Source: Modestobacter sp. VKM Ac-2984
GTDB lineage: Bacteria > Actinomycetota > Actinomycetes > Mycobacteriales > Geodermatophilaceae
Assembly: GCF_026967985.1 (NCBI RefSeq)
Contig: NZ_JAPVBJ010000003.1
Location: forward strand, 519,711-583,710
Length of the DNA: 64,000 nt
Direction: 5' to 3'
Made by a program: the position numbers and the translations under genes. Shown one piece after another: positions 27,802 through 36,530 of the stretch. Position 1 is the stretch's first letter; each line of letters starts with the position of its first letter. The notes beneath the pieces were generated by a model, which was not told the origin of the DNA, did no database searches, and saw nothing but the letters and a program-made list of their open reading frames with translations.

Positions 27802-28785
27802 ATGACCAGAGTGACCGCTGCGCCGGCGGCGACGTCCTCCGGCGCAGCGGTCACCCGGGGCGGCGCAGACGCCCCCCGGGTGACCGGCCGTCGCCGAGGC
27901 GGGATGCGTCGGCAGCGCCTCGAGATCCTCCTGTTCGTGACGCCAGCCCTGGCGCTGATGGCCGTCTTCGTCCTCTACCCGGTCTTCTCCGCAGCCCGGA
28001 TGTCGCTCTACAGCTGGCAGGGCTTCGGCCCGATGGACGACTTCATCGGCCTGGAGAACTACCTGCGCGTGCTCACCGACGAGGTCTTCACCGACGCGGT
28101 CATGCACAACTTCATCATCGTCTTCGCGTCGATCGCGGTGCAGCTGCCGCTGGGCCTGGCGCTCGCGCTGCTGCTCAACCGCCGCATCAAGGGTCGCGGG
28201 CTGCTGCGGACGATCGTCTTCGTCCCCTACGTGCTGGCCGAGGTCATCGCCGGCGTCGTGTGGTTCCAGCTGCTGCAGCCCCGCACCGGGCTCCTCGAGC
28301 AGGCCGTGTCGTCGGTCGGGATCCCGGTCCCCGAGCAGGGGTTCCTGGGCACTCCCGACCTGGCGCTGACCACCGTCTTCGTCGTCCTGACGTGGAAGTA
28401 CCTCGGCCTGGCCGTGCTGCTCTTCCTCGCCGGGCTGCAGGGCGTCCCCGACGAGCTCCACGAGGCCGCGCAACTCGACGGCGCCTCGTGGTGGCAGGTC
28501 CAGCGCCGGATCGCGGTCCCGCTCATCGCGCCCACCATCCGCACCTGGGTCTTCCTGTCGATGATCGGCTCGCTGCAGCTGTTCGACATGGTCTGGATCC
28601 TCACCGGCGGTGGGCCGGCGAACGCCACGACCACGATGGTCACCTACCTGATCAGCATGGGCACCCAGCGCAGCAACTACGGGATCGCGGGCGCGGCATC
28701 CGTCGTGCTCTTCCTCATCGGCTTCGCCATGGCGCTGGCCTACCAGTACCTGGTGCTGCGCCGAGACACGAAGGCCGACGCATGA
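27802..28785 (+). CDS. Sugar ABC transporter permease (MalF-like)
   Basis: A 327-residue CUT1 permease with a ~40-residue cytoplasmic N-terminus and six predicted membrane helices. The EAA loop is DELHEAAQLDGASWWQVQRR. The start lies seven bases after the binding-protein stop. It pairs with the next permease to form the membrane channel. No ATPase gene follows; the one in the xylAB operon probably serves. Confidence 0.93.
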   Translation: MTRVTAAPAATSSGAAVTRGGADAPRVTGRRRGGMRRQRLEILLFVTPALALMAVFVLYPVFSAARMSLYSWQGFGPMDDFIGLENYLRVLTDEVFTDAVMHNFIIVFASIAVQLPLGLALALLLNRRIKGRGLLRTIVFVPYVLAEVIAGVVWFQLLQPRTGLLEQAVSSVGIPVPEQGFLGTPDLALTTVFVVLTWKYLGLAVLLFLAGLQGVPDELHEAAQLDGASWWQVQRRIAVPLIAPTIRTWVFLSMIGSLQLFDMVWILTGGGPANATTTMVTYLISMGTQRSNYGIAGAASVVLFLIGFAMALAYQYLVLRRDTKADA

Positions 28786-28822
28786 ACCGGGTGCAGCACG
28801 AGCGACGAGGAGGACAGCGCTG

Positions 28823-29659
28823 ATGGCACGGCGAGCAACCGCGTACGGGCGGGGCGGCCCGTTGGTCTACCTGGTGGCCCTGGTGGTCGTGGCGGTCACG
28901 CTGGGGCCGGTGCTCTACGGCGCCCTCGGCGGCTTCCGCAGCAACGCCCAGCTGGCACGCGACCCCGCCGGACTCCCCGACCCGTGGGTGTTCAGCAACT
29001 ACACCAGCGTCCTCAGCAGTTCGGCGTTCTGGCAGTACACGCTCAACTCGACCGCCATCGCCCTCATCACCACGGTGGTGGCGGTGCTCGCCGGCGTGAT
29101 GGCCGCCTACCCCCTGGCGCGCTACCAGTTCAAGCTCCGGGAGCCGCTGTTCCTGGTCTTCGTGCTGGGCCTGCTCTTCCCGGCCGCGGTGGCGATCATC
29201 CCGCTGTTCATCCTCGTGACCCAGGACCTGGGGCTCGGCGACACCTGGTGGGGCGTCGCGCTGCCGCAGGCGGCGTTCGCACTGCCGGTCACGGTCGTGA
29301 TCCTGCGGCCGTTCCTGGCGGCGCTGCCCAAGGAGCTCGAAGAGGCGGCCATGCTCGACGGCGCCACCCGCGTGGGCGTCTTCTGGCGGATCGCGGTCCC
29401 GCTGTCGATGCCGGCCCTGGTCACGGTCGGCGTGCTGGCCTTCGTCACCTCCTGGAACGCCTACCTCCTCCCGCTGCTCCTGCTGCGGGGCGAGACGCGC
29501 ACCCTGCCGCTGGGCGTGGCCGACTTCTCGACCCAGTACTCTGCCGACACCGCGGGGGTGCTCGCGTTCACCACCATCGCGATGATCCCGGCGCTCGTCC
29601 TGTTCCTCGCGATGCAGGGGCGCATCGTCAGTGGGCTCCAGGGCGCGGTCAAGGGATGA
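28823..29659 (+). CDS. Sugar ABC transporter permease (MalG-like)
   Basis: A 278-residue second permease with six membrane segments and the EAA loop KELEEAAMLDGATRVGVFWR. GAGGAGGACAG lies before the ATG at 28823. It is 37 bases downstream of the MalF-like gene and completes the membrane part of the xylo-oligosaccharide importer. Confidence 0.93.
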   Translation: MARRATAYGRGGPLVYLVALVVVAVTLGPVLYGALGGFRSNAQLARDPAGLPDPWVFSNYTSVLSSSAFWQYTLNSTAIALITTVVAVLAGVMAAYPLARYQFKLREPLFLVFVLGLLFPAAVAIIPLFILVTQDLGLGDTWWGVALPQAAFALPVTVVILRPFLAALPKELEEAAMLDGATRVGVFWRIAVPLSMPALVTVGVLAFVTSWNAYLLPLLLLRGETRTLPLGVADFSTQYSADTAGVLAFTTIAMIPALVLFLAMQGRIVSGLQGAVKG

Positions 29660-29702
29660 TCCGGACACCCGGGGTCGATCCCGGACCAGGAGAGGGTGGT
29701 CG

Positions 29703-30803
29703 GTGAAGCTCGACTCCACGCCGGACGACGTCGTCCCGACCTTGCTCGTGGACGGGTGTGCGAGCTCCAGCACGCGCCCTCCCACGCCCCCGTTGCGCGG
29801 CAGGGTGACGATGCAGCAGGTCGCCTCGGAGGCCGGCGTCTCGATCTCCACCGTGTCGAAGGTGATCAACGGGCGGTACGGCGTCTCGGCGGAGACCGTC
29901 GACCACGTCACCCGGGTGATCGACCGGCTCGGCTACGAGGCGAGCCTCGTCGCGCGCAGCCTGCGCAACCGTCGGACCAACGTCGTCGGCGTGCTCGTCA
30001 TGGACTTCGAGCCCTTCAGCACCGAGGTCCTCAAGGGCGTGGCCGACGCCGTCCACGGCACCGGGTACGAGTTGATCGCCTACTCCGCCGGTGGTCATGA
30101 GGAAGCCCGGGAGGGCTGGGAGAGGCGCTCGCTCACCCGGTTGATGGCGACCCTGGTCGACGGTGCCGTGCTCGTCACGCCGACGGTCACCGACGTGCAG
30201 GCCGACGGTCCGGTGGTGGCGGTCGACCCGCAGGCCGGGCCGTCGGCGCTGCCTGCCGTGGCCGCGCACAACCTCCAGGGCGCCCGGCTCGGGGTCGAGC
30301 ACCTGATCGAGCTCGGGCACACCCGGATCGGCATGATCACCGGTCGCTCGGACCTGATGTCCGCGCAGCAGCGGGAGCAGGGCTACCGCGAGGCGATGGC
30401 CGCCGCGGGACTGGGCGTCGACCAGGCGCTCGTGCAGTCCGGCGGGTTCGAGCCGGACCTCTCGCGCGTGGCGGCTCGTGAGCTGCTGTCCGGCACCGAT
30501 CGACCGACCGCGGTGTTCGCGGCGAACGACCTCTCTGCGCTGGCAGTGCTGGAGGTCGCGCAGGAACTCGGCATCGACGTGCCCGGTCAGCTGTCGGTCG
30601 TCGGCTTCGACAACATCCCGGAGTCCGTGCTCGCCGAGCCCTCGTTGACCACGGTGCAGCAGCCGATCCGCCGGATGGGCCAGGAGGCCGCCGAGATGCT
30701 CCTCGCCCTGATCGCCGGGGAGGACGTGCACGACCTCGACCGGACCCTGGACACCTCGCTGGTGCTGCGCTCGTCCACCGCTCCGCCCGGGCAGGTTCTC
30801 TGA
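29703..30803 (+). CDS. LacI-family regulator of the xylo-oligosaccharide importer
   Basis: A 366-residue regulator with an unusual ~33-residue N-terminal extension before the helix-turn-helix (VTMQQVASEAGVSISTVSKV, residues 35-54), then hinge ARSLRNRRT and a sugar-sensing domain ending VVGFDNIPESVLAEPSLTTV. GTG at 29703 has AGGAGAGGG upstream and lies 43 bases after the permease stop, so it is probably cotranscribed with the importer. It may act on the divergent site at 26400-26419. It is distinct in sequence from the regulator at 19065. Confidence 0.88.
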   Translation: MKLDSTPDDVVPTLLVDGCASSSTRPPTPPLRGRVTMQQVASEAGVSISTVSKVINGRYGVSAETVDHVTRVIDRLGYEASLVARSLRNRRTNVVGVLVMDFEPFSTEVLKGVADAVHGTGYELIAYSAGGHEEAREGWERRSLTRLMATLVDGAVLVTPTVTDVQADGPVVAVDPQAGPSALPAVAAHNLQGARLGVEHLIELGHTRIGMITGRSDLMSAQQREQGYREAMAAAGLGVDQALVQSGGFEPDLSRVAARELLSGTDRPTAVFAANDLSALAVLEVAQELGIDVPGQLSVVGFDNIPESVLAEPSLTTVQQPIRRMGQEAAEMLLALIAGEDVHDLDRTLDTSLVLRSSTAPPGQVL

Positions 30804-30860
30804 CCGGTCCGCGTCCACCCCGGTGGCGGCCGACCCCGCGCGGACACCGAGCCAGTGACG

Positions 30861-30904
30861 ACGACTGCGGCCGCCGACCCGAGTGGGTCGGCGGCCGCAG
30901 TCGT
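30861..30904. terminator. Strong bidirectional terminator
   Basis: A perfect 20-bp stem (30861-30880 with 30885-30904) with a four-base loop, between the convergent LacI gene and rluB. It marks the right edge of the xylan cluster. Confidence 0.85.
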
Positions 30905-30948
30905 GTGTGGTCGGCCCTCCTGCCGCGCGCGGGCAGGAGGGCGTTCGG

Positions 30949-31791
30949 TCAGAGGCCGACGAGCTCGTGCAGGGCGCCGACCTCGGTACGGGTGAGCTTG
31001 CGGATCGTGCCGCTGCGCATCCGGGCCAGCTCGATCGGCCCGATGGCGGTGCGGGTGAGCCGGTTGACCGGCAGCCCGACCTCGTCCAGCAGCCGGCGCA
31101 CGACGTGCTTGCGGCCCTCGTGCAGCACGACCTCGACCACCGACTGGCCGGCGTGGGTGTCCACGACCTGGAAGGAGTCGACGACGACGGGGCCGTCCTC
31201 CAGCTCCACGCCCTTGCGCAGCCGGCGGGTCACGTCCCGCGACACCGAGCCGCTGACCTGCGCCAGGTAGGTCTTCTTCACCTCGTAGGAGGGGTGCGCC
31301 AGCCGGTGGGCCAGCTCGCCGTCGGTGGTGAGCAGCAGCAGGCCCTCGGTGTCCTGGTCCAGCCGGCCGACGTGCACCAGCCCGGTGGCCAGGTCGCCCA
31401 TCATGTCGCCGACGGTGGGTCGCCCGCGGTCGTCGCTCATCGACGTGATGACGCCGAAGGGCTTGTTCATCGCGTAGGTGACCTTGTCGTTGCGGATGTC
31501 GATCCGCCGGCCGTCGACGGCGATGACGACGGTGTCCGGGTCGACCCGCTTGCCCTGGACCCGGACGACCTGGCCGTCCACCGAGATGCGGCCCTGGTCG
31601 ATCATGTCCTCGCACACCCGGCGGGAGCCGACGCCGGCCCGGGCGAGGACCTTCTGCAGTCGTTCGCCGGGGGCGTCGTCGTCGGGCTCGGTCGGCTCGG
31701 CGTCCCGGGGGTGCGCCGGGGCGAGCTCCATGTCCTCGGACCAGCCCTCGCCGCCGGAGGTGGTGGGCGTGTCGTCTGCAGTCGTGTCCAT
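30949..31791 (-). CDS. rluB: 23S rRNA pseudouridine synthase RluB family
   Basis: A 280-residue protein with an acidic N-terminal tail of ~45 residues, an S4 RNA-binding domain (ERLQKVLARAGVGSRRVCED) and the RsuA/RluB catalytic domain. The catalytic Asp is in VGRLDQDTEGLLLLT. The ATG at 31791 has GGTGGGG upstream; the longer frame upstream is unlikely to be translated. Usually linked with scpAB and cmk-der; here it is separated from cmk by the xylan cluster and from scpB by an oxidoreductase gene. Confidence 0.92.
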   Translation of the reverse strand: MDTTADDTPTTSGGEGWSEDMELAPAHPRDAEPTEPDDDAPGERLQKVLARAGVGSRRVCEDMIDQGRISVDGQVVRVQGKRVDPDTVVIAVDGRRIDIRNDKVTYAMNKPFGVITSMSDDRGRPTVGDMMGDLATGLVHVGRLDQDTEGLLLLTTDGELAHRLAHPSYEVKKTYLAQVSGSVSRDVTRRLRKGVELEDGPVVVDSFQVVDTHAGQSVVEVVLHEGRKHVVRRLLDEVGLPVNRLTRTAIGPIELARMRSGTIRKLTRTEVGALHELVGL

Positions 31792-31969
31792 CCCCACCAG
31801 TCTCCCATCTCCGTGCCACCCCGATCGCCACCTGCGACGGGGCGCCAGGCCGGGGCTGCCGAACTGGCCCGGTGTGCCCACCGTGGCCCTCGACAGCGTC
31901 CCCGGCGAGCAGCAGACTGCCGAGGGTGTGAGCCAGCTCACGTCAGTGCGCCCCGTCGAGGAGGATCCC

Positions 31970-33148
31970 ATGGACCGCATGCGGTTCGGCACGTTCCTGG
32001 CCCCGTTCCACCCGGCCGGCGAGAACCCGACGCTGGCCCTCCAGCGCGACCTGGAGCTGATCGAGCACCTGGACCGATGCGGCTACGACGAGGCCTGGAT
32101 CGGCGAGCACCACTCCGCGGGCACCGAGATCATCGCCTCGCCCGAGATCTTCATCGCCGCGGCGGCCGAACGCACGCGGCGGATCAAGCTGGGCACCGGC
32201 GTGACCTCGATCGCGTACCACAACCCGCTGTGGGTGGCCGAGCGGATGGTGCTGCTCGACCACCTCACCCGGGGCCGCGCGATGCTCGGCTGCGGACCGG
32301 GCTCGCTGCCCACCGACTCGATGATGCTGGGGCTGAACCCCACCGACACCCGTGAGCTGATGGAGGTCGACCTCGACATCATCATGCGGCTGCTGCGCGG
32401 GGAGACCGTCACGGCGACGACCCGGACCCACGAACTGGTCGACGCCCGGCTGCACCTGCGCCCCTACACCCAGCCGTGCTTCGACATCGCCGTCGCCGCG
32501 GTCGCCTCCCCCACCGGGCCCCGGATGGCCGGCCGGCACGGCATCGGCCTGCTCTCCATCGGCGCCACCCTGTCCAAGGACGGATTCGACGCCCTCGCCC
32601 ACCACTGGAGCGTCGTGGAGGAGCGGGCAGCGGCGCACGGGCAGACGGCGTCCCGGCAGGACTGGCGGCTCGTCGGGCTCATGCACGTCGCCGAGACCCG
32701 CGAGCAGGCCTACCGCGACGTCCAGTTCGGCATCGAGACGTGGTTCCGCTACTTCCAGAAGACCGCAGCCTTCCCGCAGATGGCGGTCGAAGGCGGGGAC
32801 GCCAAGGAGATGATCGACTTCATCAACGAGGCCGGCATCGGCGCCATCGGCACCGTCGAGGACGCCCGGGCCCAGGTGCAGCGGCTGTGGGACCAGTCCG
32901 GCGGCTTCGGCTGCATGCTGCTGCTCGGCCACGAGTGGGCCGACCCGGAGGCGACGAAGCGCTCCTGGGAGCTCATCGCCCAGCACGTCATGCCGCACTT
33001 CCAGGGCGGCGCCGTCTCCCACGCCCAGCAGACGCTCGACGCGAAGGCCCGCGCCACCGGCAAGCGCGAGGACTACGCGGCGGCCCAGCTGCAGGCGGTC
33101 GCCACCATGACCGAGCGGTACGAGCAGGAGAAGACCGGCGCGAACTGA
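31970..33148 (+). CDS. LLM-class flavin-dependent oxidoreductase (luciferase-like monooxygenase)
   Basis: A 392-residue bacterial-luciferase-family protein expected to use FMNH2 or F420H2. Family segments include LIEHLDRCGYDEAWIGEHHS near residue 30, RIKLGTGVTSIAYHNPLWVA and RAMLGCGPGSLPTD. GAGGAGGATCCC precedes the ATG at 31970. It runs opposite to the scp-rluB genes around it, with only four bases to the scpB stop. The substrate is unknown; similar proteins are named limonene or alkanal monooxygenases without proof. Confidence 0.88.
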   Translation: MDRMRFGTFLAPFHPAGENPTLALQRDLELIEHLDRCGYDEAWIGEHHSAGTEIIASPEIFIAAAAERTRRIKLGTGVTSIAYHNPLWVAERMVLLDHLTRGRAMLGCGPGSLPTDSMMLGLNPTDTRELMEVDLDIIMRLLRGETVTATTRTHELVDARLHLRPYTQPCFDIAVAAVASPTGPRMAGRHGIGLLSIGATLSKDGFDALAHHWSVVEERAAAHGQTASRQDWRLVGLMHVAETREQAYRDVQFGIETWFRYFQKTAAFPQMAVEGGDAKEMIDFINEAGIGAIGTVEDARAQVQRLWDQSGGFGCMLLLGHEWADPEATKRSWELIAQHVMPHFQGGAVSHAQQTLDAKARATGKREDYAAAQLQAVATMTERYEQEKTGAN

Positions 33149-33152
33149 CCGC

Positions 33153-34112
33153 TCACGCGTCGGGGTGCTCGTCCACCATCGCGGCGGTGTCGGGCAGCAG
33201 CGGGGCCAGCTCGGGCAGCTCGTCCAGGCCGGTGAGCCCCAGCCGCTCGAGGAACAGCGGCGTCGTCACGTACAGGCCTCCCCCGGTGTCCGGGTCGGAG
33301 CCTGCCTCGCGGATCAGGCCGCGGGAGACCAGCGTGCGGACGACGGCGTCCACCCCGACCCCGCGGATCGCCGACACCCGGGCCCGGGTCACCGGCTGCC
33401 GGTAGGCGATGACGGCGAGGGTCTCCAACGCGGCCTGGGTGAGCCGGCTGCGCTGACCCTCCAGGAGGTGCCGCTCCACGACCGGGGCGTGCTCCTCCCG
33501 GGTGTAGAGCCGCCACCCCTCCCCCACCCGGCGCAGGGCGATGCCGGCCCGCCGGTGGTCGTAGTCGGCGGCCAGCGCGGTCAGCTCCGCCCGCACGCGG
33601 GCGACCGGGCAGCGCAGCGCCGCGGCCAGTGAGCCCTCGTCGATCGGGGAGTCGATGACGAACAGCAGCGCCTCCAGCCCGCCCCGCACCGCCGCCGGCT
33701 CCAGCTCCTCGGCCATCGGCTCGTCGGTGACCGGGCCCGCGGTCACGGCCTCCTCGACCGGGGCCTCCCGCTCGGGGACCTCCTCGAGCTGGACCGGGGG
33801 CGCCGCCGGTGCCCGGCCCAGCGGGGCCGGGTCCGGCTCCCGGCCGGGGACGTCGCCGGGCGGCGGCGCGGCCGGGGCACCGAGGTCGGCGGCCAGCTGG
33901 GCGGCCACCTGCTCCCAGCCGGCGACCACGGCCTCCTCGTCGTGCTCCTCCAGGGTCGCGGCGAGCTCGGCGGCGACGGCGTCCCAGGAGAACGGCGGCG
34001 GCACCGCCTGCTCCGTCGCCTCTCCACCGTCCGTCGCTCCTCCACCGCCCGCCGCCTCGACACCGTCGGGGTCGACGCCGTCCGGCCGGTCGTCGTCCGG
34101 CTGGTCGCTCAT
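33153..34112 (-). CDS. scpB: Segregation and condensation protein B
   Basis: A 319-residue kleisin-partner protein of the SMC-ScpAB condensin complex. The conserved double winged-helix part starts near residue 140 (GGLEALLFVIDSPIDEGSLA) and contains LTQAALETLAVIAYRQPVTR and IRGVGVDAVVRTLVSRGLI. It is preceded by an unusual ~138-residue acidic, Ala/Pro-rich extension absent from short ScpB proteins. The ATG overlaps the scpA stop (ATGA). Confidence 0.93.
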   Translation of the reverse strand: MSDQPDDDRPDGVDPDGVEAAGGGGATDGGEATEQAVPPPFSWDAVAAELAATLEEHDEEAVVAGWEQVAAQLAADLGAPAAPPPGDVPGREPDPAPLGRAPAAPPVQLEEVPEREAPVEEAVTAGPVTDEPMAEELEPAAVRGGLEALLFVIDSPIDEGSLAAALRCPVARVRAELTALAADYDHRRAGIALRRVGEGWRLYTREEHAPVVERHLLEGQRSRLTQAALETLAVIAYRQPVTRARVSAIRGVGVDAVVRTLVSRGLIREAGSDPDTGGGLYVTTPLFLERLGLTGLDELPELAPLLPDTAAMVDEHPDA

Positions 34113-34978
34113 CCGTACTCCTCCAGGTGCTCGGCGGTGTCCGCGTCGATGGTGTCCAGGTCGATGGTGTCCAGGTCGATGGTGTCCGCGTCGATCTCCT
34201 CGGGCAGCCGGCCGCCCACCAGCGCCGGCCCGGTCCAGCGGACGTGCAGCTCCCCCAGCGGCGCCACCTGGTCGAAGGTGACCAGCTGCTGGCGGTACAG
34301 CTCCAGCAGCGCCAGGAACCGGGCGACGACCTCCAGGGTGTGTGCGCAGTCGCTGCTCAGCGCCCGGAACGTCGCCGTCCCGGCGGTGGCGATCCGGCCG
34401 CGGACCAGCAGCAGCTGCTCGGTGACGCTGACCGCGGGGGCGTGCAGGTGGGAGACGCTCACCGTCGGGGGCGGCTTGGGCACCAGCGCCTGGTGCGCGA
34501 TCGCCGCGAACTGCTCGGGCGTCACGCCCAGCAGCACCTCGGGCAGCAGGTCGGCGAAGCGTTGTTCCAGGTCCGCGTTGCGGGGGAAGCGGCGGGCCGC
34601 CTCGGCCTCGCGGCCGCGGAGGAACTCCGCCGCCCGCTTGTAGGCCCGGTACTGCAGCAACCGGGCGAACAGCAGGTCCCGGGCCTCCAGGACGGCGAGG
34701 TCGTCCTCGTCCTCCACGTCGGCGGCGGGCAGCAGCCGGGCGGCCTTCAGGTCCAGCAGCGTGGCGGCGACGACCAGGAACTCACTGGCCTGGTCCAGGT
34801 CCAGCTCGTCGCCGAGGGCCCGCAGGTGGGCGATGAACTCGTCGGTGACCGTGGAGAGCGCGATCTCGGTGACGTCGAGCTTGTGCTTGCCGATCAGCTG
34901 CAGCAGCAGGTCGAACGGGCCCTCGAAGTTGGTCAGCCGGACGGTGAACCGTCCGTCGCCGGCCTCCCCCGTCATCAC
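34109..34978 (-). CDS. scpA: Segregation and condensation protein A
   Basis: A 289-residue kleisin that bridges SMC heads. The N-terminus FTVRLTNFEGPFDLLLQLIG is diagnostic, and a helical middle and C-terminal winged helix follow (SDCAHTLEVVARFLALLELY). The start is GTG at 34978 or ATG at 34975; no strong ribosome site separates them. Residues ~261-280 are a tandem Asp/Thr/Ile repeat, described separately. Confidence 0.94.
   Translation of the reverse strand: MMTGEAGDGRFTVRLTNFEGPFDLLLQLIGKHKLDVTEIALSTVTDEFIAHLRALGDELDLDQASEFLVVAATLLDLKAARLLPAADVEDEDDLAVLEARDLLFARLLQYRAYKRAAEFLRGREAEAARRFPRNADLEQRFADLLPEVLLGVTPEQFAAIAHQALVPKPPPTVSVSHLHAPAVSVTEQLLLVRGRIATAGTATFRALSSDCAHTLEVVARFLALLELYRQQLVTFDQVAPLGELHVRWTGPALVGGRLPEEIDADTIDLDTIDLDTIDADTAEHLEEYG
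34137..34196 (-). repeat. In-frame 15-base tandem repeat in scpA
   Basis: Four near-identical 15-base units encode the repeated pentapeptide DTIDL/DTIDA near the ScpA C-terminus, just before the stop. The two central units are identical. It looks like a recent slippage expansion in an acidic linker. Confidence 0.8.
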
Positions 34979-35005
34979 CGGACCAGCCTACGGCCGCGTC
35001 CGGGT

Positions 35006-35068
35006 GTTGATCATCGGCGATCGGCTGACCGACACGTCGGGCGGGGCAGCCACTCGCCGATGATCAAC
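35006..35068. repeat. 15-bp inverted repeat between scpA and the next gene
   Basis: GTTGATCATCGGCGA (35006-35020) is repeated in inverse at 35054-35068 with 33 bases between. It occupies most of the 101-base gap upstream of scpA. The AT-rich GATCATC core contrasts with the GC-rich stems of the terminators in this window, so it may be a repeat element or a protein site rather than a terminator. Confidence 0.6.
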
Positions 35069-35079
35069 GGCGCCGTCCT

Positions 35080-35610
35080 TCAGTGCTTGCGGAGGCGGCG
35101 GACGAGGACGGAGTTCTCGCCGTGCACCTCGAGGTCGTCCAGCAGGACGGCGATCGCCTCCCGGACGATCCGGCCACGGTCGGTGGCCACGCCGTGCTGG
35201 CCGCGCAGGGTCAGCCGGGCGGTCTCCAGGGCGAGCAGCTCGTCGGCCGAGCAGTAGACGGTGATCTTCTCCTCGTGCCGGGTGCGCCCCTTCTCGGTAC
35301 GCGCCCGGGTCTGCTGCGGCCGGAGCGGCGCGGCCGCCGGCATCGTGGCGCGGTGCGAGGCCAGCTCGTCGACGACGATGCGCGGTGCGCCACCGGCCAC
35401 GTCGGGCACCAGCGCCAGCGGCGGGACCTCCGCCGGGCCCGACGCCGTGGCCGGGGAGTCCCCGTCGGCCCGGGAGCCGTTGGAGCGCAGCGCGGGCGAG
35501 GACTGGGCGGCGGCCAGGGTCGACAGCTCGGTGACCGGCGCCGGCTGCGGCGCCGTGTCGGTCATCCGGAACAGCTCCGAGGCACCCGGGAGCACGGGCC
35601 GGCGCGTCAC
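35080..35610 (-). CDS. Conserved protein of unknown function downstream of parA
   Basis: A 176-residue protein I do not recognise by name. The first ~100 residues are disordered (Ala/Pro/Ser-rich). The C-terminal ~70 residues form a compact basic domain (EEKITVYCSADELLALETAR, then DRGRIVREAIAVLLDDLE) resembling a ribbon-helix-helix DNA-binding fold. GTG at 35610 overlaps the parA stop (GTGA) with AGGAGG inside the end of parA; an ATG at 35565 is an alternative. A ParA partner or DNA-binding adaptor is a guess from position and fold. Confidence 0.75.
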   Translation of the reverse strand: MTRRPVLPGASELFRMTDTAPQPAPVTELSTLAAAQSSPALRSNGSRADGDSPATASGPAEVPPLALVPDVAGGAPRIVVDELASHRATMPAAAPLRPQQTRARTEKGRTRHEEKITVYCSADELLALETARLTLRGQHGVATDRGRIVREAIAVLLDDLEVHGENSVLVRRLRKH

Positions 35611-36530
35611 AGGGCCAGGACCTCCTTGGCCAGGTCGCGGTACGCCGCGGCGCCCGACGAGGTGGGGGCCCACTGGGTGATCGGCTGACCGGCGACGGTG
35701 GTCTCCGGGAAGCGGACCGTGCGGGAGATGACGGTCTGGAAGACGGTGTCGCCGAAGGCCTCGACGACCCGGCTGAACACCTCGCGGCAGTGCACGGTCC
35801 GGGTGTCGTACATGGTGGCGAGGATCCCGGAGATCTCCAGGGACGGGTTCAGCCGCTCCTTGACCTTGTCGATCGTGTCGACGAGCAGCGCGACCCCGCG
35901 CAGCGAGAAGAACTCGCACTCCAGCGGGATGATCACACCCTGCGCGGCGGTGAGCGCGTTGACCGTCAGCAGCCCGAGGGACGGCTGGCAGTCGATGAGC
36001 ACGTAGTCGTAGTCCTGGCGCACCGCGGCGAGCACCCGCATCAGGGTCTGCTCGCGGGCGACCTCGCTGACCAGCTGCACCTCCGCGGCGGACAGGTCGA
36101 TGTTGCTCGGCACCAGGTCCAGCCCGGGGATGTGGGTGGCCACCCGGACGTCGGCCAGCGTGGTCGCCGGCTCCATCAGCGCGTTGTAGATGGTGCGGTC
36201 CAGCCCCTGCGCCGGGACGCCGAGCCCCACCGACAGCGCACCCTGCGGGTCCAGGTCGACCAGCAGCACGCGGCGGCCCTGCTCCACGAGTGCGGCACCG
36301 AGGTTGATGGTCGACGTCGTCTTGCCGACCCCGCCCTTCTGGTTGCACATCGCGATGATCTGCGCCGGCCCGTGGGAGGTGATCGGCTTCGGGTCGGGCA
36401 GCTTCCGCTGCCGGGCCTTGGCGGGGTCGACGCGGCTCGTCGGGACGCCCATCTCGGCGTCGCCCGCCGGGGCCCCTCCGCGCGGGAGCGCGACGGCGGA
36501 GGCCGCCGCCTCGGCTCGTCTCGACGACAT
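35607..36530 (-). CDS. parA: ParA/Soj-family ATPase
   Basis: A 307-residue deviant-Walker ATPase. After ~60 flexible residues comes IIAMCNQKGGVGKTTSTINL (signature Lys and P-loop), then LLVDLDPQGALSVGLG, DYVLIDCQPSLGLLTVNAL and SRVVEAFGD. The ATG at 36530 gives the family layout; the frame upstream is low complexity. It belongs to the actinobacterial xerD-parA-scpA-scpB group and is not next to a parB gene, so it is an accessory, not the oriC-linked, ParA. Confidence 0.92.
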   Translation of the reverse strand: MSSRRAEAAASAVALPRGGAPAGDAEMGVPTSRVDPAKARQRKLPDPKPITSHGPAQIIAMCNQKGGVGKTTSTINLGAALVEQGRRVLLVDLDPQGALSVGLGVPAQGLDRTIYNALMEPATTLADVRVATHIPGLDLVPSNIDLSAAEVQLVSEVAREQTLMRVLAAVRQDYDYVLIDCQPSLGLLTVNALTAAQGVIIPLECEFFSLRGVALLVDTIDKVKERLNPSLEISGILATMYDTRTVHCREVFSRVVEAFGDTVFQTVISRTVRFPETTVAGQPITQWAPTSSGAAAYRDLAKEVLAL

